This document shows, one piece after another, positions 7,233 through 14,267 of a stretch of DNA of 21,538 nt. Each line of letters opens with the position of its first letter. Position 1 is the stretch's first letter. The DNA is from a virus. The position numbers were made by a program, and so were the translations under genes. The notes beneath the pieces were generated by a model. That model had not been told where the DNA came from. It did no database searches and saw only the letters and a program-made list of their open reading frames with translations. Location of the stretch: the IMG/VR virus record IMGVR_UViG_3300009422_000061, positions 1 through 21,538 of that record; one strand, 5' to 3'.

Positions 7233-8843
7233 TTATTCTCCGCTTGCCGCTACGTTAGTATAATTGTTGCCCCATCCAATAGGATTAGCATATCCTGATG
7301 GAGCTTGTGGCCCTGTGCCGCTTCCAATATAAAGATTGTTCATAATTTTAGTTAAAAATGGCTTGTTGTCAGCCCCCAAACTAGAACCAAAACCCTGAAT
7401 AAAATCATTAGGGTTATTTTGTCTTGCCCAGTTAAAAGCGTCAGAAGGATTATTCCCATTGGCATCTGTCTGGCTCCAGTTTGTTATTTTTTCTTGATCG
7501 GCTTTACTGCTAAAAGCAGCAAGCGAGCTTAACGAGTTTAATATTCCTAAATTGCTAGTGTCTCTTGTAAAGCCTTGTCTAAGTTTAAACGTCTGAGGAG
7601 GTGGCTCTCCTCCGCCCATTGTAACGGTAGGCAATCCTTTCCCGTTATTTGCCCAGCTCCAATCATTTTCGCCAGCCATCCAATTTTCATAAGGATTACT
7701 TTCTGCTTCGTATGCGGCTCTTTGACTATTACGCTGCCTGTTTAAAAACCCTTGTTGCTCGCGCATGTAATTAGCAGTTTGTTGCTGATAAAATTCATCA
7801 TTTCCGCCTTGGATATTAGGCATTCCCCAAGGAGTATCTTGGCCTGGTTGATAGCGTTCAAAGGCTTGATAATCTGTATCATAGCCTCCCCACATCCTAT
7901 CTCCGGGAGTTTTTTCTCTAAAATAATCCCAGTCCCATGATGTGTCTGCGGGAGGATTTCCTTCTAAAAATTCGCCATCTCCCGTAGGCGGAGGTACGTT
8001 ATCGTATGAGACGGTAGGATAGACAGGAAAAGTAGGAATAGGCGGCGGCACATAAGGTGGCGGTTGCCCTGTAGGAGGGCCGCCTGTAGGAGGGCCGCCT
8101 GTAGGAGGTTGACCTGTAGGAGGCTGACCTGTAGGAGGCTGACCTGTAGGAGGCTGAACTGGTGTTTGATTTGAAGGAGGCAAAGCTATATACCCATCAT
8201 GCTCACCTGTTGGATTGTCCAACTTTATTGTTGTAGATGCTGAAGGCAATATCCCCAGCACAAATTTTCCAAGATGATTAGTATAGTATCCTGTTATTCC
8301 ATTTCCAGGTCTAAAATCATTTCCTCCTACTCCAGAAGTGCTTCCAGGATCAGAAAAGCTTTGGAACTCTCCTGTTTCTGGGTTCCAAAGAGTCCATCCT
8401 TTATTATTGTCCCATGCCCCACTTGTTTGCCCCTCAAGAGCAAAATTATTTTCGTTTGGGCTTACCAGCGAATAAGGAGACATATCAATAGGATCACGAA
8501 ATCCAACACCAGTTGAAGGCTCCGAACCTCGGCCTATGTTGTTAGGGCCAGAAGGAGTTCCGCCAGTTGCTGCATTGCCTACTAGTACAGCTCTGTCGGC
8601 AGCATTTTCATCTGGATTGGCAAATGTTCCATCTTCTACTCTGGCTAAGGCCGCCTTACGAACTTTAACAAATAATGCTGTTTGTTTTTTAGCGCTCCCA
8701 ATGTTTTCATTCAGCCACTGCTGCCCAGCTTGTATTTGTTCAGAGGTAAAACCACTTCTATCTTCTGCCCTAGCAATAACATGAGCAGCTTGTTCAGCAT
8801 TACTCATATTACCCCAAGTTTTACCTGTTACTTGCGATTTCAT
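7233..8843 (-). CDS. Unknown tail/virion protein with proline-rich tandem repeat
   Basis: This 536-aa protein belongs to no family I recognise. Residues 1-75 look like a helical domain (EQAAHVIARAEDRSG, WLNENIG). Residues 85-225 are Gly/Asn/Pro-rich with aromatic residues, suggesting loops or beta structure. Residues 231-260 are six PPTGx repeats followed by PPPYVPPPIP, a rigid linker. Residues 280-420 are rich in Trp, Tyr, Asp and Gly (TSWDWDYF, MWGGYD, NDWSWANNG). The C-terminus is Asn/Gly/Ser-rich. The start overlaps the GNAT-like gene stop as TAATG. The position between nozzle and ejection genes suggests a virion component; no enzymatic motif is visible. Confidence 0.6.
   Translation of the reverse strand: MKSQVTGKTWGNMSNAEQAAHVIARAEDRSGFTSEQIQAGQQWLNENIGSAKKQTALFVKVRKAALARVEDGTFANPDENAADRAVLVGNAATGGTPSGPNNIGRGSEPSTGVGFRDPIDMSPYSLVSPNENNFALEGQTSGAWDNNKGWTLWNPETGEFQSFSDPGSTSGVGGNDFRPGNGITGYYTNHLGKFVLGILPSASTTIKLDNPTGEHDGYIALPPSNQTPVQPPTGQPPTGQPPTGQPPTGGPPTGGPPTGQPPPYVPPPIPTFPVYPTVSYDNVPPPTGDGEFLEGNPPADTSWDWDYFREKTPGDRMWGGYDTDYQAFERYQPGQDTPWGMPNIQGGNDEFYQQQTANYMREQQGFLNRQRNSQRAAYEAESNPYENWMAGENDWSWANNGKGLPTVTMGGGEPPPQTFKLRQGFTRDTSNLGILNSLSSLAAFSSKADQEKITNWSQTDANGNNPSDAFNWARQNNPNDFIQGFGSSLGADNKPFLTKIMNNLYIGSGTGPQAPSGYANPIGWGNNYTNVAASGE
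8064..8153 (-). repeat. Six 15-bp repeats encoding PPTGx
   Basis: Six in-frame 15-base units encode PPTGQ or PPTGG in residues 231-260 of the preceding entry's protein. The units are nearly identical in DNA (plus strand core cctgtaggagg), which points to recent slippage or unequal recombination. A length change in steps of 15 bases would keep the frame. Confidence 0.9.
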
Positions 8844-9286
8844 TATGCTGCTTCCTTTTGTTCTATGCGTTTAGGCAGCCAAGGATTATTTTCTCTCGAC
8901 ATGCGTATTATTATATAGTCTACACCTTCTGCGTATCCGTCAGGAATTCGAGCAACTTCTTCAAAACCCATTTTTAAATCAAAATCATAAGCTTTTTTAT
9001 TGCCAGCAGGGACTGTTCCAAAAACATATTTGCGGTCACACGTTACATGAATATGAAAAAAAGCTTCTCGCAACAGTCCTGCTCGTATACACATAGGGTT
9101 ATCAATGGCTATATGAGCCTGACACCCTGATTTAGTCCAACTATCCATAACAACAATGCCAGAAATAACACCTGTAGCCTCATTGTAAGCAACTAATCCT
9201 TGAGAATCTTCGACTCTCATTGGAGAAGCTCTTTTTGCCATCCAGTCCCATTCAGTTTGATCGGTTAAAGGCTTAAATTTTATCAT
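8843..9286 (-). CDS. GNAT-like acetyltransferase homologue in virion cluster
   Basis: This 147-aa protein has the layout of a small GNAT fold. A central strand lies at VISGIVVMDSW. A C-terminal half with VPAGNKKAYDFDLKMGFEEV matches the GNAT pattern in which an Asn/Lys-containing helix is followed by GF. The end is YIIIRMSREN. The usual Q/R-x-x-G-x-G/A acetyl-CoA loop is not clear, so activity is uncertain. Similar proteins (GNxxAxxFxxKxGFxxxxRIPDG) are often found between tail genes of short-tailed phages. The gene overlaps both neighbours by one base (TAATG junctions), which argues for fixed co-expression with the nozzle and Pro-rich protein. It could modify virion proteins or a host target, or be a structural derivative; nothing here decides this. 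Confidence 0.7.
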   Translation of the reverse strand: MIKFKPLTDQTEWDWMAKRASPMRVEDSQGLVAYNEATGVISGIVVMDSWTKSGCQAHIAIDNPMCIRAGLLREAFFHIHVTCDRKYVFGTVPAGNKKAYDFDLKMGFEEVARIPDGYAEGVDYIIIRMSRENNPWLPKRIEQKEAA

Positions 9287-11700
9287 TATAAATAACCTCC
9301 AACATTAAATAATACGTCCCAGCCTACTATATTAATCCGAGTGCTTGCACTGCCTGACATGCCTACAGCAAAAGATCGTCCTATGCCTAAATTTCCAGAA
9401 ATAAAAGATTTCCCTTTTAAACTAAAATCCCATAAATCTGAATCCCATACAGCGCTGTCCCAAACAGTTGCTCCTAATGCTGCCGTAACAGGCGGAGGTG
9501 ATATATATTCTTCAAGATTATAATCATAAACAGCTTTTACTGTCAGAGATGCAGTGCCAGCAATTAACCCTATTGTTCTTATAAAGCCAACGCGAGTAAA
9601 ATTAGAATGCCCAGCAGGGGCTTGGAAACTAGTTAAACACCTAAAATTAATAGGCGATCCAGCAAAAGACGTTTTACGCAAACTAACGTCATAAAATGTG
9701 CCTGTAAAATTCTCATCGCCCACAAGAGCCATTTGTGTATTAGTTTGTGTTGAAGTAAAAGTAGAAGTAAATAACCCGCTTCCAGAAATAGGGCTATCCA
9801 TAACCTCTGTGCCAATAGAAATTGAATGTTTTCCTGCTCCATCATAAAGAGCCGCTTTAATATTTCCAACTAATCCACTAAAACTAGAATCTCCTACTAT
9901 GCTTATAGTAGAAATGTCAGTAAGAGGAACAAAAGTAGAAGAATAACTATTATCTCCAGAGCTAAAAGGAGTAACAATTTCTGTCCCTGCTAATAATTTA
10001 TAAGTTCCTACGGCAAGTCCAACTTCAAAAGAAATTGAATATCGCTCGCCCGCCTTTAAGTCCGAAACAAGATTAACTTGGTAAGTCGTTTCGGCTATTT
10101 GAGTGCCGTCACAAGCAATTATTAAGCCAACTACACTCCATTCTGCGCCAGGAGGAACAGTGGGAACATTTTGCCACAGATTAATTAAAGGATTTGCTTT
10201 TATTCTATAAGAAATACTATAGCTAGTGTCTGAAACAATAGCAGTAGCTAAGTCTGTTTGATATTGGGTTTCAGCAATTTGGCTTCCATCACACTGAAAT
10301 TCAAGAGCAACAGGAACAGTCCAAGGTGCTGGAGCTGCTGGATTTGGAACATTTTGAAATTTATTGTCATTGTCAATTTCTGTGCCATCTACAGTGCCGT
10401 CATTAATGTAAACAACACCATCTGGGCCGCCCATTATGTAATCACCGCCCAAAGAATCAGCACTAAATATTGGCACACTTTCCCAGAATCCCCAAGCGCC
10501 TGTCTGAGTATTCATATTGTATTGAATATAAGGTGTTGAGCTTGGTTTAGGCGTTATGATTTGAAGAAATCCATCAGAAGGATTAACAACCATCTGCCAT
10601 GAAGGAGATGCATTACCTTGCTTAACATCTGCCCTTAAAAATCTGCTTATTTTTCTAGAAGGCATGTTCCCCGACAAGGGTTCGCCGCGCAATAAGTTAT
10701 TAAGCGATACAAGGCCATAAGTTGATAACACATACAAATCAGGGCCATAATCAACGGCAACCCTTCGACTGTTGGGTGTCTGGCCTATAAACCAATTTCC
10801 TTTTGTACTCCAAGGTGTGCCTCCTGTTGGAGTAATTTCTGGGTCTTCACCTTGATAAATAATAACATCACCACCACGGCCAATAGCAACCATCATGTCA
10901 TCAACGCCAATTCCACTATCTACAGTCCAAGTAAATAACCCCTGCAAGTTTCCACCATGAGGCATTTTAGACCCAAAGTTAAACTTAGTTAATTGCCCAG
11001 ATATTGAAGCAACAGGCAAATACCAAGCATCATCTTCATCTTCAAGAATTACCCAGATGCGCTGTTTAAACACCATGACAAAAGCCACGTTATCCACAGG
11101 AAATGGCTGTTCTACTGGAGGGTCTTGATTGTCGAGGTAATGCCATTCCCCCGCCCCAGTGCCAGAGATAGGCTGCGTCCATACATCAGTGGCTTCTTCA
11201 TACTGCCAAATGCCATTTAAACCGTCAGCATAGAATAAATAATGCCCTCTAAGTCCTGCTCCAGCAGCATCGCCTGTAAACTCAGCCCATACTCCGTACC
11301 CTGAAGGATCAGAAGTCTGTACAAATGTTGCTTTTCTAACAGGAGTATTAGTGTTAAATAGCGTTACGTCCCAGATTCCTTCTGCTGTAACGCCAAAAAT
11401 ACGGTTGTTGGCTTGATCTTGTATATTGGATTCAAAAGGGATAATTGTTCTAACATCGTTATTAACTGCTGAATCAACAACACAGCCTGTAGCCCACTCC
11501 CGATAGCCTTGACGAAGCCTCATGCCATATTCGCTAGGCATTAGGTTATAAGTGTATATTGCGTCTTCTGGCGGCATTAGCAGCAAAGAATCAAGAGCAT
11601 TGATGCCCCCTACTGCTGCGGGAAAGGTGTAGCTAGTAACAGTTGGCTGGGCAAGTTGATTACCGTAGCGACCTAATGTTGTCTTACGCTGATAAGTCAT
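9286..11700 (-). CDS. Tail nozzle / DNA-stabilisation-like protein with duplicated insert
   Basis: This 804-aa protein is a probable tail tube/nozzle component below the adaptor. The N-terminus has the family pattern FPAAVGGINALDSLLLMPPEDA (residues 26-47), followed by RLRQGYREWATG. Beta-rich segments with repeated Gly/Trp follow, consistent with a propeller-like body. Residues about 455-680 look inserted: they contain two related units beginning CDGSQIAET (470) and CDGTQIAET (530). Two later related strands are IVGDSSFSG (601) and LVGDENFTG (659), resembling beta-sandwich carbohydrate-binding modules. The core resumes with SFQAPAGHSNFTRVGFIRTI (691-710), a conserved motif of this family. The C-terminus is Trp/Asp-rich (TVWDSAVWDSDLWDF). 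The start ATG lacks a strong ribosome site and may be coupled to a 14-codon frame just upstream. Confidence 0.72.
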   Translation of the reverse strand: MTYQRKTTLGRYGNQLAQPTVTSYTFPAAVGGINALDSLLLMPPEDAIYTYNLMPSEYGMRLRQGYREWATGCVVDSAVNNDVRTIIPFESNIQDQANNRIFGVTAEGIWDVTLFNTNTPVRKATFVQTSDPSGYGVWAEFTGDAAGAGLRGHYLFYADGLNGIWQYEEATDVWTQPISGTGAGEWHYLDNQDPPVEQPFPVDNVAFVMVFKQRIWVILEDEDDAWYLPVASISGQLTKFNFGSKMPHGGNLQGLFTWTVDSGIGVDDMMVAIGRGGDVIIYQGEDPEITPTGGTPWSTKGNWFIGQTPNSRRVAVDYGPDLYVLSTYGLVSLNNLLRGEPLSGNMPSRKISRFLRADVKQGNASPSWQMVVNPSDGFLQIITPKPSSTPYIQYNMNTQTGAWGFWESVPIFSADSLGGDYIMGGPDGVVYINDGTVDGTEIDNDNKFQNVPNPAAPAPWTVPVALEFQCDGSQIAETQYQTDLATAIVSDTSYSISYRIKANPLINLWQNVPTVPPGAEWSVVGLIIACDGTQIAETTYQVNLVSDLKAGERYSISFEVGLAVGTYKLLAGTEIVTPFSSGDNSYSSTFVPLTDISTISIVGDSSFSGLVGNIKAALYDGAGKHSISIGTEVMDSPISGSGLFTSTFTSTQTNTQMALVGDENFTGTFYDVSLRKTSFAGSPINFRCLTSFQAPAGHSNFTRVGFIRTIGLIAGTASLTVKAVYDYNLEEYISPPPVTAALGATVWDSAVWDSDLWDFSLKGKSFISGNLGIGRSFAVGMSGSASTRINIVGWDVLFNVGGYL

Positions 11701-11741
11701 ATAAAAACCATTGACAAAACAACTAGCTGTTTTAAAAACAT
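11697..11741 (-). other. Possible 14-codon coupling micro-ORF
   Basis: An ATG follows the adaptor stop directly (TAAATG), and the frame encodes 14 mostly hydrophobic residues (MFLKQLVVLSMVFI). It ends in TGA overlapping the nozzle gene start as ATGA. GGGG lies just upstream of the ATG, whereas the nozzle ATG has no clear ribosome site. This fits translational coupling but could be chance in AT-rich DNA. Confidence 0.2.
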
Positions 11742-12476
11742 TTAAGCCCCAAACCCAGTATCGCCAGTATTTCCATAAGGAGTTATATAGCGCATTCCTC
11801 TGGAGCCATAAGAAGCATTAAGAACTTGTGCGCCTGTAGATTTACCAATTCTTCCGCCAAGCAACGTATCAAATTCCATTGCAGCAGCAGAATAATCAAA
11901 TCCTTTAGCTTGTAAAAACTTTAATTTTAAAAACTTAATAGACAACAAAGGGTCAAGGCAGCAAACATTAGTCCCAGAATTTATGGTATCTCTAGTTGCA
12001 GTGTCTGCCCCTTGTTCTTTTAACCAACTTCTACTAACGTATTCAAAGCTAATATCTAAGCCGTCAGGCGGAGGATTAGGAAATAAATCAAATTTGCCAT
12101 CTAACTGCCGAAAACAAGCGTAGATAGTTTTATTAAATAGATTTCGCCCTTTAAGATATGTCCATTCTTGAGCAGACAAAGGGCCGCCAATAGGCAGCCT
12201 TCGTGTCTTGTCCCAACCTGTCTGATCTATCATGTAATTAAAATCATCAGGCAAGTCATAAGAGCCAGTGTCAGCGCTTGTAGTAAGAATAGAATAGGTC
12301 TTTATTAATATAGGCCAATCATTTAACTCGCACAGCTCTTGCCCAGAAGAATTTAATAACCCGACCATTTGGATAAATGTATCGCCCGTATCTGATGCTG
12401 GGTCTTCAGAGGGCAATAATCCCATCTCAACCGCAGCTCGGTTGATAATAGTATTCACTTCCAAATATCGGGCCAT
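11742..12476 (-). CDS. Head-tail adaptor (P22 gp4 / tubular A-like)
   Basis: This 244-aa protein probably forms a ring joining the portal to the tail nozzle. It has the helical N-terminus typical of such adaptors (YLEVNTIINRAAVEMGL), then LNDWPILIK at about 52-60 and the pattern YDLPDDFNYMIDQTGWD at about 74-90. This is followed by RRLPIGGPLSAQEWTYLKG. These SYxLPxDF, TxWD and GPxSxQEW features are shared by the adaptor/tail accessory proteins of short-tailed phages. The gene lies right upstream of the nozzle gene, the usual order. The ATG has AAGGAA before it. No unusual feature. Confidence 0.72.
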   Translation of the reverse strand: MARYLEVNTIINRAAVEMGLLPSEDPASDTGDTFIQMVGLLNSSGQELCELNDWPILIKTYSILTTSADTGSYDLPDDFNYMIDQTGWDKTRRLPIGGPLSAQEWTYLKGRNLFNKTIYACFRQLDGKFDLFPNPPPDGLDISFEYVSRSWLKEQGADTATRDTINSGTNVCCLDPLLSIKFLKLKFLQAKGFDYSAAAMEFDTLLGGRIGKSTGAQVLNASYGSRGMRYITPYGNTGDTGFGA

Positions 12477-12479
12477 TTT

Positions 12480-13088
12480 TTATTCCTTTAGTGGTGTTTC
12501 AGCTTTTTTAGGGCGGCCACGCTTAGAAGAAGGTTTTTCTGGAGCATTGTCTTCAAGAGCTTTAAGACGCTCTAACAGCTCTGCGTTAATATCGCGCTGT
12601 TCAGCTAACGCTTCACTTGCTAGCCCTTCTTTAGCGTTGTCTAAATACTTCTGAGCTTTTTCTTTTAAAGCGTATACGCCTCTAATATTTTGAGCATTTA
12701 CATCGCTCATAGCAACAAGCTGCTCTAATGTTAAAACGTGCATAAACTTTAGTTCTTCTACCTGAGAACCTTGTATAGCAGGCCATTCAGACAAAGGCGT
12801 TCCTTCTACAACGTCTTGGTTTTCCCTTGCTTGAAAGTTTCTCCAATGTTGAGGAAATCGATGCTTGTCAGCTTCACGGGCAGGACGCTCAACAACACTA
12901 TCCCTGTTTCCAGGAGACATAATTTTAATATAAGGAACGTCCTCATAAATTGGCCTACCTGCTTCTTTAGATTTAGGAAGGCTATGACGGGCAAAAGTAT
13001 AAAACTTTACTACCAGTGTTTCATCGCCAGCGTTTGATCCTCGATTCATTGCTAAATCGGTTTGTCCGTAATCTGCTTCATTTAACAT
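12480..13088 (-). CDS. Conserved head-associated protein with C-terminal AT-hook-like motif
   Basis: This 202-aa protein is of a type common near capsid genes in short-tailed phages. The middle has RPIYEDVPYIKIMSPGNRDS (45-64), FPQHWRNFQA (78-87) and GTPLSEWPAI (96-105). A helical segment follows, LKFMHVLTLEQLVAMSD (113-129), resembling a helix-hairpin-type fold. A charged coiled coil covers about 150-180. The end is basic, SSKRGRPKKAE (187-197), with RGRP as the core of an AT-hook that could bind the DNA minor groove. It might contact packaged DNA inside the head; this is inference from the motif and location. The leader holds a hairpin (13107-13124) and the ribosome site is weak (AAGGCG). 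Confidence 0.6.
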   Translation of the reverse strand: MLNEADYGQTDLAMNRGSNAGDETLVVKFYTFARHSLPKSKEAGRPIYEDVPYIKIMSPGNRDSVVERPAREADKHRFPQHWRNFQARENQDVVEGTPLSEWPAIQGSQVEELKFMHVLTLEQLVAMSDVNAQNIRGVYALKEKAQKYLDNAKEGLASEALAEQRDINAELLERLKALEDNAPEKPSSKRGRPKKAETPLKE

Positions 13089-13106
13089 AGTTTTCGCCTT
13101 TTAGTT

Positions 13107-13124
13107 AAACCCTCTGCGGGGTTT
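13107..13124. other. Hairpin before the head-associated gene
   Basis: AAACCC (13107-13112) pairs with GGGTTT (13119-13124) across a 6-base loop. The T-run follows on the plus strand, so it would be a better terminator for plus-strand transcripts. On the minus strand it lies in the leader of the 202-aa gene and may instead affect mRNA stability or ribosome access. Confidence 0.4.
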
Positions 13125-13132
13125 TGAGTAAA

Positions 13133-13146
13133 GGGGCAAATGCCCC
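13133..13146 (-). terminator. GC-rich hairpin downstream of second decoration-like gene
   Basis: GGGGCAAATGCCCC is a perfect 6-bp stem with a 2-base loop, seven bases past the stop of the 13154-13669 gene. On the minus strand it is followed by TTTACTC, only a short U-run. It may be a weak terminator or an RNA-processing or 3'-protecting element. The same core stem occurs after the capsid gene at 14230-14251. Confidence 0.45.
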
Positions 13147-13153
13147 AGTATTT

Positions 13154-13669
13154 TTAAGGTACTGCTACCCAGCCAGCACCTAATGTAGCTAAAGTGGCAT
13201 TGCCCGTTGAAACAGGAGCTGCGCCTTCAACAGGAGCGCCTTCTACATTATCAGGATTTGTTGCAGCATTAATTGAGCCAAATTGCATATAACCACTAGC
13301 ATCTCCGCCAGAACTTGCCGCACCAGCAGGAGTATAAAGAGCTTGAGTTGTATCCCATGTTGTCGCTACGTTTCCAGTTCTAGAAACATTAGCATAACAC
13401 CCAACAGGACATGCTCCTTGAGGCGTTCTTGGCACAAGAATCGATGGCGCAAAAATATTATATCGTTGCTGTAATAGTGTCCAGTTATAACCAATACTAT
13501 TTTTGCCCGTAACTTCAGGCAAAGAACCTCCGCCTATATTAATCCCAATGCCAGAATTATTTCCAGCATTAGGATTGGCTCCATTATACCACTGAGCATT
13601 AGGCGTTCTGGCTCTTGCTGCATCTCCACCTTGAATGGCAGAAGAATAAAAGTATGTTGCATTAGGCAT
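13154..13669 (-). CDS. Decoration-like capsid protein, paralogue 2
   Basis: This 171-aa protein is rich in Gly, Asn, Ala and Thr, without charged helices, as in beta-rich head decoration proteins. It shares with its upstream neighbour the patterns GIGxxxGGxLPxxTGxNxIG, NWTLL, GNVATTWDTTQ, LYTPxGAASSGG, INxATN and a C-terminal LGxGWVxV. This shows duplication and divergence. A two-Cys segment (ACPVGCYANV, about 87-96) is absent from the neighbour. The start ATG has AAGGA nine bases before it. Its place straight after the major capsid gene fits a head surface or spike protein; the family itself is not named. Confidence 0.6.
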   Translation of the reverse strand: MPNATYFYSSAIQGGDAARARTPNAQWYNGANPNAGNNSGIGINIGGGSLPEVTGKNSIGYNWTLLQQRYNIFAPSILVPRTPQGACPVGCYANVSRTGNVATTWDTTQALYTPAGAASSGGDASGYMQFGSINAATNPDNVEGAPVEGAAPVSTGNATLATLGAGWVAVP

Positions 13670-13681
13670 AAGCTATTTTCC

Positions 13682-14188
13682 TTATACTGAAACCCAGCCT
13701 GTACCTAGTGCCGCCAAATGTGCTTGACCGTCAATAGTAGGGTAAGCATCGTAAACAGGAGCATCGCTTACATCAGCTTGGTTAGTAGCAGTATTAATAG
13801 ACATTAATGGCGAAACAGCACTGCCATTGCCAGAAATTCCACCAGAGCTTGCTGCGCCTTCAGGCGTGTACAAGACTTGAGTCGTATCCCAAGTTGTTGC
13901 TACATTTCCGCTTCTTGGCACAAAACCTACTCCACCAATTACTTGTGATACTTGAGGAGTTCTAGCTGCTGCTTCTTGGTCTAACAGCGTCCAGTTCATG
14001 CCAATGCCATTAAAACCTGTTTTTGCTGGTAAAGCTCCGCCAGCAACGTCAATTCCAAGACCGTGAGCATTAGAAGCTGCTGCGTTACCGCCTGACTCCC
14101 AAACTACTTGTGTAATTCCCGTTTCTGTCTGCCTGGAACCAGCAGAAGTTAAATCGTCAAAAAATGTAGGACTTGCGTTATATGACAT
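13682..14188 (-). CDS. Decoration-like capsid protein, paralogue 1
   Basis: I place the start at ATG 14188 (168 aa), which has GGAG six bases upstream. A longer frame from TTG at 14200 would place the start inside that ribosome site. The protein is Gly/Ala/Thr/Asn-rich and related to the next gene through the shared core GNVATTWDTTQ and LYTPxGAASSGG and the same C-terminal LGTGWVSV. It has no cysteine and no membrane segment. It follows the major capsid gene across a spacer with two hairpins. A role as head decoration or stabilising protein is inferred from position and composition. Confidence 0.6.
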   Translation of the reverse strand: MSYNASPTFFDDLTSAGSRQTETGITQVVWESGGNAAASNAHGLGIDVAGGALPAKTGFNGIGMNWTLLDQEAAARTPQVSQVIGGVGFVPRSGNVATTWDTTQVLYTPEGAASSGGISGNGSAVSPLMSINTATNQADVSDAPVYDAYPTIDGQAHLAALGTGWVSV

Positions 14189-14204
14189 ATATTTCTCCAA
14201 AAAG

Positions 14205-14221
14205 AGGGGATTTTACCCCCT
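14205..14221 (-). terminator. Candidate rho-independent terminator or attenuator after capsid gene
   Basis: On the minus strand AGGGG (14221-14217) pairs with CCCCT (14209-14205) across a 7-base loop, followed by C and five T. It sits between the capsid gene and the ribosome site of the next gene. It could reduce, but not stop, read-through. Confidence 0.4.
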
Positions 14222-14229
14222 AAAGAATA

Positions 14230-14251
14230 GGAAAGGGCAAATGCCCCTTCC
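14230..14251 (-). terminator. Strong hairpin just downstream of the capsid gene
   Basis: A 10-bp stem (14230-14239 with 14242-14251, one mismatch on the DNA level that reads as a G-U pair in the minus-strand RNA) with a 2-base loop lies 17 bases past the capsid stop. The inner part GGGCAAATGCCC is the same as in the hairpin at 13133-13146. No long U-run follows directly, so transcript protection or processing is as likely as termination. Confidence 0.5.
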
Positions 14252-14267
14252 CATTCGGGCGAACTTC

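Noticed and set aside
9633-9869. Minus-strand alternative frame rich in Leu inside the nozzle gene
   Set aside because: It is embedded in a longer coding frame with clear family motifs and has no own ribosome site.
14189-14200. TTG start adding four residues to the first decoration-like protein
   Set aside because: The TTG falls inside the GGAG ribosome site that serves the ATG at 14188.
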